A DNA stretch of 64,000 nucleotides, taken from assembly GCF_036325985.1 (NCBI RefSeq), contig NZ_JAUHLI010000002.1, forward strand, positions 186,001 to 250,000, written 5' to 3'. This document shows positions 1 through 9,143 of the stretch, piece after piece (position 1 is the stretch's first letter; every line of letters starts with the position of its first letter). The position numbers were made by a program, and so were the translations under genes. The notes beneath the pieces were generated by a model that worked only from the letters and a program-made list of their open reading frames with translations, had not been told where the DNA came from and ran no database searches. This DNA is from Alkalimonas cellulosilytica. Lineage in GTDB: Bacteria; Pseudomonadota; Gammaproteobacteria; Enterobacterales; Alteromonadaceae.

Positions 1-1253
1 GTATTTGGAGTGATGCCGACCAGCTGGCCGATGGGGCCGAGAATGGGCATGCTAACCGCTGCCTGTCCTGAGGTGGAAGGGATCAGAAAATCAAGCAGCA
101 ACTGCGAGATAAACATCCCTTGCACGGCGATTAGCGGATTGTCTTCACCCACCATGCTGGTAAGGTGAAAAATCACAGTATCAAGGATTTGGCCATTTTG
201 CAGTGTGACGGCAATGGCAAAGGCCACACCAATCAAAATCGCCGCCAGCAGAATTTTTCGCATGCCCTCAACAAAAGCATCGGCGGCACCATTGGCACCC
301 AGACCACTGATGCAGGCCAGGATCACGGCTAGAGCGATGTAAAACGCCGTTAACTGCTGATTACGCCACTCGTAAGTGGTGGAGCCATACACCAGCATGG
401 CGATGCCAATGGCCAGCGTGATCAGCATCAGGGCATGACGTTTGCTGAGCGGGGCGCTGTCAAACTCGATCTTGATGCTGGGATCGAAACCTTCGCGTTT
501 GATCATCAGCATCATAAACACAATACCCACCAGAGTGAACACCACAAAAGCGACTAAGCGCATGCTGATGCCGCTGAATACCGGCACATCCACCAGCGGT
601 TGAGCCACGGTAAGCGCGACCGGATTGGTGACCGAAGCCAAAAAGCCTGCCTTGACCGGAATGGTCAGGATCGCCAGTCCCATCAGGTTGGATAAACCGA
701 GCCGGCGTGCCATTTCAACCATCAGCGGAATAATTAGCAGGTACTCGGAGGCAAGACCAAGAAAGGTACTGCCGGCAGCAAACACCACCATCAGGGATGG
801 GACCAGCAAATACACATTGCCGCGCAAGGCACCCAGCAAGCGCTCCAATCCGGCCGTGACAGAACCGGCTTTGGTCATAATGCCGAACATTCCTCCAATG
901 ATCAGCACCATAAAAATCAGATTGGCACCACGCTCCAGCCCTTGCGGGATCGCCAGCAACAATTGAATTGCACTGACCGGCTGTGCCTGGGTTGGATCGT
1001 CCGTTACCCGCCATAGATTGGCCAGACTGTTGTCTTTTACCTGACTCTGGAAGGAACCGGGCACAACCAGATTGCCATCCCGCTCAAAGCTGCCGGCGCC
1101 AACCAGGTAGGTCAGAGCGCCTGCCAGCAGCAAAATACTAAGCAAAATTATAATGGGGTTATTGCCTTTGTGCTGCTTGCTCAGGGCTGCCGGCGGCAGA
1201 TCCTCTGTCTTACTGAGCTGCGCAGTGAGTTTCTCGCTATCGTTGTTTGACAT
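1..1253 (-). CDS. DcuC/YfcC-superfamily C4-dicarboxylate-type permease, 3' end outside window
   Basis: Inner-membrane carrier of the DcuC superfamily (C4-dicarboxylate anaerobic carrier, YfcC-like). The 417 residues present start with a soluble, charged N-terminus of about 30 residues. They continue into a series of hydrophobic helices (first at about 33-52, then GANLIFMVLIIGGMFGIMTKAG) and the family-typical hairpin stretch ending in IPSTSGQAAVSMPI. The ATG at 1253 is the first one and precedes a signal-free membrane protein. The reading frame is open to the window edge, so the C-terminus is missing. It lies 8 bp downstream of the N-formylglutamate-amidohydrolase-like gene, which in turn follows a TonB receptor on the same strand, so it is probably the inner-membrane step of the same uptake pathway. 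Members of this superfamily carry dicarboxylates, amino acids or short peptides; the substrate here cannot be read from sequence. Confidence 0.85.
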   Translation of the reverse strand, partial: MSNNDSEKLTAQLSKTEDLPPAALSKQHKGNNPIIILLSILLLAGALTYLVGAGSFERDGNLVVPGSFQSQVKDNSLANLWRVTDDPTQAQPVSAIQLLLAIPQGLERGANLIFMVLIIGGMFGIMTKAGSVTAGLERLLGALRGNVYLLVPSLMVVFAAGSTFLGLASEYLLIIPLMVEMARRLGLSNLMGLAILTIPVKAGFLASVTNPVALTVAQPLVDVPVFSGISMRLVAFVVFTLVGIVFMMLMIKREGFDPSIKIEFDSAPLSKRHALMLITLAIGIAMLVYGSTTYEWRNQQLTAFYIALAVILACISGLGANGAADAFVEGMRKILLAAILIGVAFAIAVTLQNGQILDTVIFHLTSMVGEDNPLIAVQGMFISQLLLDFLIPSTSGQAAVSMPILGPIGQLVGITPN

Positions 1254-1261
1254 GCTGGCTC

Positions 1262-2140
1262 TCAACTAGGTAAAGCAAAATCGGACTTTGCCAGCTTTGC
1301 CTGAATAAATTCGGCAATCGAGGCACTGACCTGATGTAAATCAGCCTGAAAGCCGTTAAACAGATGATTTTTACGAAATGTTGCTTCATCCATATAAAGT
1401 TGCCGGTTTATTTCAATTTGCACGCTGTGAAAATGCTGCGCTGGTTTGCCGTAGGCCCGCACACAATGGCCGCCTTTGTAAGGATGGTTCACAGCCACAC
1501 TGTAGCCAAGCCGCTGAAAACTATGTTGGATGCAGTCGGTAAAGTCAGGATCACAGCTGCTGCCATCGGCATCCCCCAGCACAATATCAGGTCTTGCTGT
1601 ATCGGCATCAATATTCATCGCATTGCCGCGTGATTTCATGGAATGGCAATCGATGTGCCAAACACTGCCGTAGCGATGGTGCAGGTCCTGCAAGAGCGTA
1701 CGCAGTTGTCGATGGTAAGGTTGATAATAGTCGCGTATGCGCTGTTGTACAGCAGCAACGCTTAACGGCGCTGCATACAGCGGCCGCCCGGGCAGAGCAA
1801 AACGACGGATCAAGCCCATACCCCGTTCACTGTAACGGCTTGGTTGCAACGACTCTGGCCAGGGTTCGGCCAGCAGTGCAGGATCTAAATCGTTTGGTGC
1901 CCGGTTTAAATCGATGTACATCCTGGATGCTTTGGCCGCTAGCAACCAGGCACCCAGTTGGGTGGCTGGTTGCCAGAGTTCGTCGACAAAGGCATCCCAG
2001 CCGGTTTTAAGCTCATCCAATGTGACCTGGTGGGCGAAATCAGCTGGCAACTCAAATCCACTGTGGGGGGAGTCAAACACCAGAGGCAAAGGCGTGGCCG
2101 TGCGTGGCGGGAAAACGGTAAAATTACTGGGTGCTGACAT
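1262..2140 (-). CDS. N-formylglutamate amidohydrolase-like protein
   Basis: A 292-residue cytoplasmic hydrolase of the N-formylglutamate amidohydrolase family (HutG type, PF05013). Family hallmarks are visible: DSPHSG at 23-28, YIDLNRAPNDLDP at about 75-87, WHIDCHSMKSR at about 162, HPYKGG at about 220 and the QIEINRQLYMDE block near 245. The His/Asp/Glu residues in these motifs are the likely metal ligands. The start is placed at 2140 because AGGAG sits 7 nt upstream; an in-frame start at 2176 would add 12 residues without a ribosome site. No other hut genes are nearby. It lies between a TonB receptor and a DcuC-type permease, so it probably deformylates or deacylates an imported amino-acid derivative rather than serving histidine breakdown (inference). 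Confidence 0.85.
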   Translation of the reverse strand: MSAPSNFTVFPPRTATPLPLVFDSPHSGFELPADFAHQVTLDELKTGWDAFVDELWQPATQLGAWLLAAKASRMYIDLNRAPNDLDPALLAEPWPESLQPSRYSERGMGLIRRFALPGRPLYAAPLSVAAVQQRIRDYYQPYHRQLRTLLQDLHHRYGSVWHIDCHSMKSRGNAMNIDADTARPDIVLGDADGSSCDPDFTDCIQHSFQRLGYSVAVNHPYKGGHCVRAYGKPAQHFHSVQIEINRQLYMDEATFRKNHLFNGFQADLHQVSASIAEFIQAKLAKSDFALPS

Positions 2141-2200
2141 GCAAAATCTCCTGTCTGGCAACGACTGGACGGGCACCTATGCTGTACCCGCCCATAGCCA

Positions 2201-4942
2201 TTAGAAATCGTAACTAAGCTGAACGTAGATAAAACGGCCTACCGCATTGTAGGTTTGTTGATCAAAGTTTATGTTCAGGTTGGTTCGCGATGTTGGCGGT
2301 TGCTTGTCGGTCAGATTATTGATGCCAACTTTGATACCTGCACCATTGTCAAAGTTGTAGCCAGCGAATACCGAGTGGTACACCATCGAACCGATGCTCA
2401 GAGGTTCGCCGGCAAAGGTTTCGGTGGTATCGCCAATGTAGCGCAATGAGTATCCGGCAGACCAGGCTTCCTGGCGCCATTGAGCCGACAGGAAACCACG
2501 CCAGGTCGGGAAAGCTTCACGTGAGGCGGCAGTGCCTTTTTTATCAACCTCGACAAAGGTACCATCCGGCAGGGTGGAAGACTCGACAAACTTGTTCAGT
2601 CGTGACAGATTGGCGGCCAGATCCCAGCGTCCCTGATCGGTATTTAACCGGTAACGCACTACTGCATCCATACCGGACACTTCGGTTTTGTTCAGATTGA
2701 CCGGGCCATCCACAATATTAAGGATTTCACCGCTGGCGGCACGCTGGATCACTCCGCAATTGCGGTTGGTGGTGGCGCAGAGATCCAGCAGATTCTGCGT
2801 GCCGAAGGTACTGATGGTGTTGTCGATTTGAATGTTGTACCAATCCAGCGTCAGGCTAAAGCCATCCAGCTGCGCCGGGGTATACACCAGACCAAACGAG
2901 ATATTTTCTGAGGTTTCCGGTTCCAGCAAGATGTTGCCGCCTACGGTAATAGGCACATTGGCTTCGTTCTGTGTGTAGCCAGCGGGTACACCGCTGCAAC
3001 CAGGCAAACCGGCATTGTCGGCACAGGGATCATTCACCGGGGCAAAGGACTCGCGCTCGCCTTCATACAGTTCGAGAATCGAGGGTGCCCGAAAGCCTTC
3101 TGCCCAGGTAGCACGCAGCATTAAATCGGCCACCGGACGATACAGGATGCCGGCTTTGCTGTTGACGGTGCTGCCAAAGGTACTGTAGTCAGAAAAGCGG
3201 CTGGCCAGATTGACTTCAAGGTGATGGGCCATGGCATGGCCAGACAGCAATGGAATACTTAGTTCGGCGTAGGCTTCGTACAAATCGTAGCTACCGACGG
3301 TGCCCGTTCTTGGCGCTGACGACGTTGTGTTGAAGGTGTTCACTCTGGGAGCCGAGTTAATGATGCTATCCGGCACATCGGTGCCTGACTCTTTGCGGTA
3401 CTCCATCCCTGCGGCCAGCAGCAGATCGCCCGCCGGTAAATCGGCGATGCTGTTGGTAATGTTAAAGCGCAGGTGCTGTTGTTTGGCTTCGTTGCTATCT
3501 TCACCGGTAAAGTTGATGTAGTTCACCATGTCCGGCGTCAGGGTATTAAACAGGTTGACCGGCACACAGCCTGACAGTAAATCGCTGACATCTGCTGTCA
3601 GGCCTGTCGTATTACAGGCCCGCATGCCCAGAGCCAGTTTATCCAGATGCAGTTGATTGTTGGAAACAAAAGTAGCTTTATTGCGGGCAAAAGAGGCAAA
3701 GATATCCCAGTGCCAGTCACTGGCGGTATAGCCTTCCAGCCCAATACCAAAGCGGGTGGTATCCACGGTCTGGGCATTGACCCGCAGGCCGTTATCGACA
3801 AAGAAGTTAGTGGCAACAAAATCGCTGCCGCTGAGCTCTACCCCAAAAGGGTTCACGCTGGGATCATTGGCGACGATAAAACCACGACTGCCATTGACCA
3901 CCGGGATGGCCGCCGAAAATTGCTGATCGGATTCGCGGCGGTTGTACACAGCTTCAATGCGCAGCCGGGTGTCTTCCGAAATACCAAGCTGGCCCAGTTC
4001 AAACACCCCCTGGCCATACAAGCTCAGCCGGCGGCTTGGACCAACCACGTAATTGTCATGGTAGCGATTGAAGCGATCATTGGCACTGGCCGGACGCCAG
4101 CTGCTTAGTTGGTTGCCATCACTGCCGGGATCTCGGGTGATACCCTGGGCCGGAATATCAAAACCGAACACTGAGCTCAGCGCATTACTGCGAAACAACC
4201 CTTCGCCAGAGCCCAAAGATAAACCGTTCAATGGAATGGCCGTCAGTTCGCGATCCTGGGTTAAAATTGGTTTTTGATCGGCGAAGCTGGCAACCAGCAT
4301 CAGGTTGTGGTTGCCAAGATCCTGACCGAGCCGTAAATCCAGATTCAGGGTTTCCCGGTCGCCGTGCGAGGTTTGGCCGTAATAGGCTTTGGCATGCACG
4401 CCGGTAAAATCTTTAAAGGTATGAATGTTGACCACGCCAGCGATGGCATCGGCACCATAAATGGCGGTGGCACCATCTTGCAGCACTTCTACCCGTTCAA
4501 TCATGGCAAAGGGAATGCTGTTCAAATCAACAAAATCACGGAAACCACGGGTACCTGCGCCATTGACCCAGCGGTTGCCATTCACCAGTACCAGGGAGCG
4601 GTTTTCACCCAGGTTACGCAGGTTGATGCTGGCACTGCCATGGCTGGTTCCGGCCGAGCCATTGTCATTCAGGCTGGCACCGACGGAAGGGAGCTCCTGC
4701 AACACTTCACCAATGGAGACCGCGCCTTTAAGATCCAGATCGTCGCGCTCAAAACTCTGAATGGGGCTGGCTTCGGTTTCACCCCGGCGTAAAATGCGTG
4801 AGCCAGTGACTGAAATCACCTCGACGTTATTGTCTGCAGCGCTGCCGGTGTTGCTGACATCGGCCTGAGCCTGGCCTTGCAGTGCAAAAGCACTGAGGAT
4901 GGCGGCCGTCAGCATGGATTTGTTGAAATGTCCTGTTGTCAT
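2201..4942 (-). CDS. TonB-dependent outer-membrane receptor
   Basis: A 913-residue outer-membrane active transporter. It has a signal peptide (about 1-27, ending AQA), a TonB-box-like segment EVISVTGSR at about 41-49, and a plug domain at about 60-175 containing LVLVNGNRWV, VDLNSIPFAMIERVEVLQDG and YGADAIAGVVNI. A long beta-barrel follows with the TonB-receptor C-terminal signature region (FRAPSILELYEG, LEPETSENISFGLVYTP) and a terminal aromatic, YVQLSYDF. The plug resembles receptors that Xanthomonas and Alteromonas relatives use for oligopeptides or amino-acid compounds, but the ligand is not determined. It diverges from a LysR gene (123-bp gap) and is followed after 60 bp by the N-formylglutamate amidohydrolase-like gene, suggesting one regulated catabolic unit. 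Confidence 0.92.
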   Translation of the reverse strand: MTTGHFNKSMLTAAILSAFALQGQAQADVSNTGSAADNNVEVISVTGSRILRRGETEASPIQSFERDDLDLKGAVSIGEVLQELPSVGASLNDNGSAGTSHGSASINLRNLGENRSLVLVNGNRWVNGAGTRGFRDFVDLNSIPFAMIERVEVLQDGATAIYGADAIAGVVNIHTFKDFTGVHAKAYYGQTSHGDRETLNLDLRLGQDLGNHNLMLVASFADQKPILTQDRELTAIPLNGLSLGSGEGLFRSNALSSVFGFDIPAQGITRDPGSDGNQLSSWRPASANDRFNRYHDNYVVGPSRRLSLYGQGVFELGQLGISEDTRLRIEAVYNRRESDQQFSAAIPVVNGSRGFIVANDPSVNPFGVELSGSDFVATNFFVDNGLRVNAQTVDTTRFGIGLEGYTASDWHWDIFASFARNKATFVSNNQLHLDKLALGMRACNTTGLTADVSDLLSGCVPVNLFNTLTPDMVNYINFTGEDSNEAKQQHLRFNITNSIADLPAGDLLLAAGMEYRKESGTDVPDSIINSAPRVNTFNTTSSAPRTGTVGSYDLYEAYAELSIPLLSGHAMAHHLEVNLASRFSDYSTFGSTVNSKAGILYRPVADLMLRATWAEGFRAPSILELYEGERESFAPVNDPCADNAGLPGCSGVPAGYTQNEANVPITVGGNILLEPETSENISFGLVYTPAQLDGFSLTLDWYNIQIDNTISTFGTQNLLDLCATTNRNCGVIQRAASGEILNIVDGPVNLNKTEVSGMDAVVRYRLNTDQGRWDLAANLSRLNKFVESSTLPDGTFVEVDKKGTAASREAFPTWRGFLSAQWRQEAWSAGYSLRYIGDTTETFAGEPLSIGSMVYHSVFAGYNFDNGAGIKVGINNLTDKQPPTSRTNLNINFDQQTYNAVGRFIYVQLSYDF

Positions 4943-5065
4943 GGGATTCCCCTATCGTTGTTATCATCAACACTGCAATCAGTGTCTGTGCGAAATTTAA
5001 GCTAGCAAAGCCCTATGACCTATGCAATATTATTAGAAATGCGCATAAACACATAATAAACTGTT

Positions 5066-5956
5066 ATGGAATCATTGAACCTGAAAAGCCTGGAGTGCTT
5101 CCAGGCCATTTTACAAACCGGCTCGGCCACGGCCGCAGCAAAACAGCTGGCCATTACCCAGCCAGCCGTAAGCCGGCTGATCCAGGTGTTGGAGCAGCAA
5201 CTGGGGTTTGCCTTGTTTTATCGGGAGCACAGCCGGCTGACGCCAACCGATGAAGCGCGGTATCTGGAGCAAGAAATCTCTTTGCTGCTCAGCAGTGTGG
5301 ATCGTTTTAAGGCATTGGCCGACTCGGTGGCCAAGTCGGAACTGGGCTCCTTGAAAATCGTCGCTCCGGCTAGCTTCAGTGCCGGCCCTCTGGCCAACGT
5401 GGTTGCCAGTTTTATGGCGCAGTATCCGTCGGTATCGCTCAGCATCGATGCGCACAGCCCACAGATGGCACGCGAGCTGGTGGCCCATCGCTCCGTGGAT
5501 TGTGGCTTTATTCAATTGCCGGAAAGTCACCCAGGCCTGGTGTGCCAGCCGCTGCTGAGCAGCAATTTGGTCTGCGCTGTGCCCAGCCAGCATCCATTGG
5601 CTCAGGCAGCTGCTATTGAATTGAAGCAATTGGCGGCAGAACCTCTGATCATGCTGGGGCAGGGCCGGCCAACCCGGGTCCGGCTGGAAAATGAGTTCAA
5701 AAAAGCCGGGGTGAGCATGCAAGTGCGGCTGGAAACCCATACGGTGGCGACCGCCTGTGCTTATGTAAAAAAGGGCCTTGGCATTGCTATTTTAAACGAG
5801 GTGTTGGCCGAGCAATACTGCGATCAACAACTGGTTCTGGTGCCTCTGCTGCCGCAGATCCAGCACCATTATGGTTTTATTTATTCCGCCTATGCTCCGA
5901 TGCCACGGCTGGTAGCCCGGTTTTACCAGCACTGTTTGGTGCATTTTAAGGTGTAG
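5066..5956 (+). CDS. LysR-family transcriptional regulator
   Basis: A 296-residue LysR-type regulator. A winged helix-turn-helix occupies about 3-62 (GSATAAAKQLAITQPAVSRLIQVLEQQLGF-type recognition region), followed by a LysR substrate-binding domain at about 90-295. It diverges from the TonB receptor at 4942, the usual arrangement in which the regulator controls its neighbour from the shared 123-bp spacer in response to a pathway metabolite. No Shine-Dalgarno is evident before the ATG (the preceding sequence is AT-rich), so expression may be weak. The effector is unknown. Confidence 0.9.
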   Translation: MESLNLKSLECFQAILQTGSATAAAKQLAITQPAVSRLIQVLEQQLGFALFYREHSRLTPTDEARYLEQEISLLLSSVDRFKALADSVAKSELGSLKIVAPASFSAGPLANVVASFMAQYPSVSLSIDAHSPQMARELVAHRSVDCGFIQLPESHPGLVCQPLLSSNLVCAVPSQHPLAQAAAIELKQLAAEPLIMLGQGRPTRVRLENEFKKAGVSMQVRLETHTVATACAYVKKGLGIAILNEVLAEQYCDQQLVLVPLLPQIQHHYGFIYSAYAPMPRLVARFYQHCLVHFKV

Positions 5957-6132
5957 CGTTGGCAGAGTAGGCTCTTTCCATGGCATGACAAGTGCCTAAT
6001 ATTTCTGGTTATACGCTTTAGTTATCAAATTAGTCAATATCAGTATTTTTCATTCTTAAGTGGGCTGGGTATGATGATTTAGTAACGTGTACTGGTCTTA
6101 CACTAGGGTCAGTTTTTGGTAAAAGGAAATAG

Positions 6133-7197
6133 ATGAGCATTCGTATTGAAGGTATTCAAAAGCGCTTTGGCGATTTTGTCGCGCTGGATAACCTTGATCT
6201 CAGCATTCGAAGCGGTGAGCTAACTGCCTTGCTGGGGCCGTCCGGCTCTGGCAAAACCACTTTGCTGCGGATTATTGCCGGGCTGGAGCAGGCTGATAGC
6301 GGCCGGGTGCACTTTAACGAGCAGGATATCACCGGCCAGCACGTCAGTGAGCGGGGCGTTGGCTTCGTGTTTCAGCACTATGCGCTCTTTAAGCACATGA
6401 CGGTGTTTGACAACGTGGCTTATGGTTTAACGGTAAAGCCGAAAAAGCTGCGGCCATCCAAAGCAGAGATCGATAAAAAAGTACGGGAGCTGCTGGAGCT
6501 GGTGCAGCTGGGCTGGACGGCAGAGCGTTATCCGGCTCAGTTATCCGGCGGGCAGCGCCAGCGCATTGCACTGGCACGGGCATTGGCGGTAGAGCCCAAA
6601 GTCTTGCTGCTGGATGAGCCTTTTGGTGCGCTGGATGCCAAAGTGCGCGCTGAGCTCCGTCGCTGGCTTCGCCGTTTGCACGATGAAATTCACATTACCA
6701 GCATCTTTGTCACCCACGATCAGGAAGAAGCGCTGGAAGTGGCTGATCGCATTGTGGTGATGAATAAAGGCCGCATTGAGCAGGAAGGGAGCCCGGATGA
6801 GGTGTACGACAAACCGGCCAATCCTTTTGTCTATGAATTTTTGGGCAATGTGAACCTGTTTCGGGCCCGGGTGCAGCAAGGCAAAAGCCGGATTGGCACA
6901 GAAGAAGTCCCATCGCCAGAGCACAGCCAGGCTGAAGAGCAGCAGGGGTTTGCCTATGTTCGCCCGCACGAAATTGATGTCTTTACCGAGGCGCACCGCG
7001 ACCGCATTGCGGTCACCCTGGATCTGATCACCCTGGTGGGGCCAACGGCCCGGTTGGAAGTGCTAACGACAGATGATCAGCAGCTGATCCACATTGAACT
7101 GCCGAAAGAGCACTTCAAGGCCCTCAATTTGCAACAGGGCGATACCGCCTGGATCAAGCCCCGTTACAGCCAGGTCTTTTTAGGCGAAGGCATTTAA
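6133..7197 (+). CDS. cysA: Sulfate/thiosulfate ABC transporter ATP-binding protein CysA
   Basis: A 354-residue ATPase of the sulfate/thiosulfate importer. The Walker A GPSGSGKTT is at 35-43, the signature LSGGQRQRIALARAL at about 135, Walker B VLLLDEPFGALDA at about 157 and the H-loop THDQEEA near 193. A C-terminal regulatory part at about 235-354 (VRPHEIDVF, typical of CysA/TOBE-like tails) follows. The start has AAAGGA 6 nt upstream. The matching permeases cysT and cysW and the binding protein lie 2-5 kb away on the opposite strand, not in one operon as in Escherichia coli. The ATPase must therefore be co-regulated in trans to make a stoichiometric complex. Confidence 0.93.
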   Translation: MSIRIEGIQKRFGDFVALDNLDLSIRSGELTALLGPSGSGKTTLLRIIAGLEQADSGRVHFNEQDITGQHVSERGVGFVFQHYALFKHMTVFDNVAYGLTVKPKKLRPSKAEIDKKVRELLELVQLGWTAERYPAQLSGGQRQRIALARALAVEPKVLLLDEPFGALDAKVRAELRRWLRRLHDEIHITSIFVTHDQEEALEVADRIVVMNKGRIEQEGSPDEVYDKPANPFVYEFLGNVNLFRARVQQGKSRIGTEEVPSPEHSQAEEQQGFAYVRPHEIDVFTEAHRDRIAVTLDLITLVGPTARLEVLTTDDQQLIHIELPKEHFKALNLQQGDTAWIKPRYSQVFLGEGI

Positions 7198-7272
7198 ATC
7201 AGCCTGATTCAACAGGTATTTTGGTTTACCATTAGGCTTTGAGTGTTGCTTTAGAATCGGAGCCTGTCCCTT

Positions 7273-9111
7273 ATGAACGCAGAGTTGCTGTTAGTCTTGG
7301 CTATGTTGTTGCTCTGCATGGGCTGTTTTGCCGCCAACAAGCCCCGAACCGATGTGGTTGCTCTGGTGGTGCTGGCGGTGTTTCCTTTAACCGGCCTGTT
7401 GACCGTGCAACAAACGCTGGCCGGTTTTAGCGATCCTGCGGTCATTTTGATTGCTGCGCTCTTTGTGGTGGGGGATGGTTTGGTCCGAACCGGCATTGTC
7501 TACCGTTTAGGCGACTGGCTGGTCCGGGTGTCGGGCAATAGCGAAATCCGTTTGTTGATCTTGCTGATGCTGTCGGTAGCGGTTCTGGGCTCCATTATGA
7601 GTTCCACCGGCGTGGTGGCGATTTTTATTCCGGTGGTGCTGAGCATCTGTGCCCGGCTCAATATTGCGCCCGGTCGGTTGATGATGCCGCTGGCTTTTGC
7701 AGCCCTGATCAGTGGTATGCAAACCCTGGTTGCGACACCGCCCAATATGGTGGTGCAAAGCGAACTGCAGCGCCAGGGCATGGATGGTTTTCATTTCTTT
7801 AGTTTTACCCCGATAGGCCTGGTGGTACTGCTGATGGGGGGGGGCTACATGCTGTTGGCCCGCCGCTGGTTAAACCCCCAGCTGGAAGCCGGACAAAGCG
7901 GTGCGCCACGCTTAAAGCTGAGTGATCTGGCCCGGAACTATCGTTTAAAAGAGCGTGAGCTGCGACTGAAAGTGTTGCCTGGCTCCCCTTTACTGGAGCA
8001 GCAGCTGAATGAGCTGGCGCTGCGCAAAGAGTTTGGCATCAATGTGGTGGCTATTGAGCGCCAGCAACGCTTTCGTACCTTGCTGCTGAATGCCACCGGC
8101 AATACGCTGGTGCAAGCTGGGGATATCTTGCTGGTGGACTTGGCCGATCCTTCGATGGAGTTGCTGCCAAGTTGTCAGCATCTGGGCCTGGAGCCGCAGC
8201 CGCTCAGTCACTCGTACTTTTCGTTTCATGCCCATGAGCTTGGCTTGGCCGAAGTGGCTTTTCCTCCTGAGTCCTCGTTGCCGGGCAAAACCATTCAGCA
8301 ACTGGCTTTTCGTAGCCAGTACAAACTGAATGTGGTGGGGCTGCGCCGTAAGGGGGAGGCTTTGCTGGGCGTGTTGGTGGATGAGGTATTACAGCCTGCT
8401 GATAAGCTGTTGGTCGCCGGCAACTGGAAAGATATTCACCAGCTGCAGCAACAAAGCCGGGATTTTCTGGTGCTTAGCTTGCCTGCCGAAGTGGATGAAG
8501 TCACCCCGGCTGCCCGTAAAGCGCCGCACGCATTGTTTTGTCTGGCCTTGATGGTGCTGCTGATGGTCAGCGGTGTGGTACCCAATGTGATAGCGGCCCT
8601 GATCACCTGCTTGTTGATGGGCGCTTTGCGCTGCATCGATCTGAACAGCGCCTACAAAGCGATCCACTGGCCCAGCCTGATCTTAATTGTGGGGATGTTG
8701 CCATTTGCGTTAGCGCTGCAGCAGACCGGCGGCATCGATTTGGCGGTTAGCAGCCTGCTCTACCTGGTCGGTGAACGGGGAGAATATGCACTTCTGGCGG
8801 CACTCTTTGTGCTGACTGCTGTCACCGGCTCCTTTGTCTCCAATACGGCGACGGCGGTGTTGATGGCCCCGGTGGCGGTCTCCCTGGCCAACAGTCTGGG
8901 CGCTTCGCCGTATCCTTTTGCCATGATGGTGGCGGTGGCGGCTTCGGCGGCTTTTATGACGCCGGTCTCTTCCCCAATCAATACGCTGGTGTTGCAGCCG
9001 GGGAAATACCGCTTTTTCGACTTTGTGCGGATTGGCACTCCGTTTACTGGCTTGGTGCTTGTGGTCAGTGTGCTGCTGGTACCGGTGCTGTTTCCGCTTT
9101 ACCCGGCCTGA
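7273..9111 (+). CDS. SLC13-family permease with two RCK_C (TrkA-C) domains
   Basis: A 612-residue inner-membrane transporter of the DASS/SLC13 type. Membrane helices cover about 1-200 and 415-612, separated by a soluble segment at about 210-410 that contains two TrkA-C-like modules (each with a pattern like SPLLEQQLNELALRKEFGINVVAI). Both halves carry the SxT-type sodium/substrate motif: SSTGVVAIFIPVV at about 113 and SNTATAVLMAPVAV at about 523. Proteins with this layout in bacteria and algae include sulfate carriers. Its position 76 bp after cysA and facing cysW-cysT-sbp makes a sulfate (or related anion) permease the best guess. It could also carry di- or tricarboxylates. cysA and this gene may be co-transcribed. 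Confidence 0.85.
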   Translation: MNAELLLVLAMLLLCMGCFAANKPRTDVVALVVLAVFPLTGLLTVQQTLAGFSDPAVILIAALFVVGDGLVRTGIVYRLGDWLVRVSGNSEIRLLILLMLSVAVLGSIMSSTGVVAIFIPVVLSICARLNIAPGRLMMPLAFAALISGMQTLVATPPNMVVQSELQRQGMDGFHFFSFTPIGLVVLLMGGGYMLLARRWLNPQLEAGQSGAPRLKLSDLARNYRLKERELRLKVLPGSPLLEQQLNELALRKEFGINVVAIERQQRFRTLLLNATGNTLVQAGDILLVDLADPSMELLPSCQHLGLEPQPLSHSYFSFHAHELGLAEVAFPPESSLPGKTIQQLAFRSQYKLNVVGLRRKGEALLGVLVDEVLQPADKLLVAGNWKDIHQLQQQSRDFLVLSLPAEVDEVTPAARKAPHALFCLALMVLLMVSGVVPNVIAALITCLLMGALRCIDLNSAYKAIHWPSLILIVGMLPFALALQQTGGIDLAVSSLLYLVGERGEYALLAALFVLTAVTGSFVSNTATAVLMAPVAVSLANSLGASPYPFAMMVAVAASAAFMTPVSSPINTLVLQPGKYRFFDFVRIGTPFTGLVLVVSVLLVPVLFPLYPA

Positions 9112-9143
9112 GGCAACCGCAACCTAAAGCAGCAGCAATTCTG

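Noticed and set aside
2446..4800. Several long open frames antisense to the TonB receptor
   Set aside because: Shadow frames of a high-GC coding strand; translations are low-complexity and lack any family motif.
4936..5253. Open frame covering the LysR/receptor spacer and LysR start
   Set aside because: Overlaps the well-supported LysR gene in another frame.
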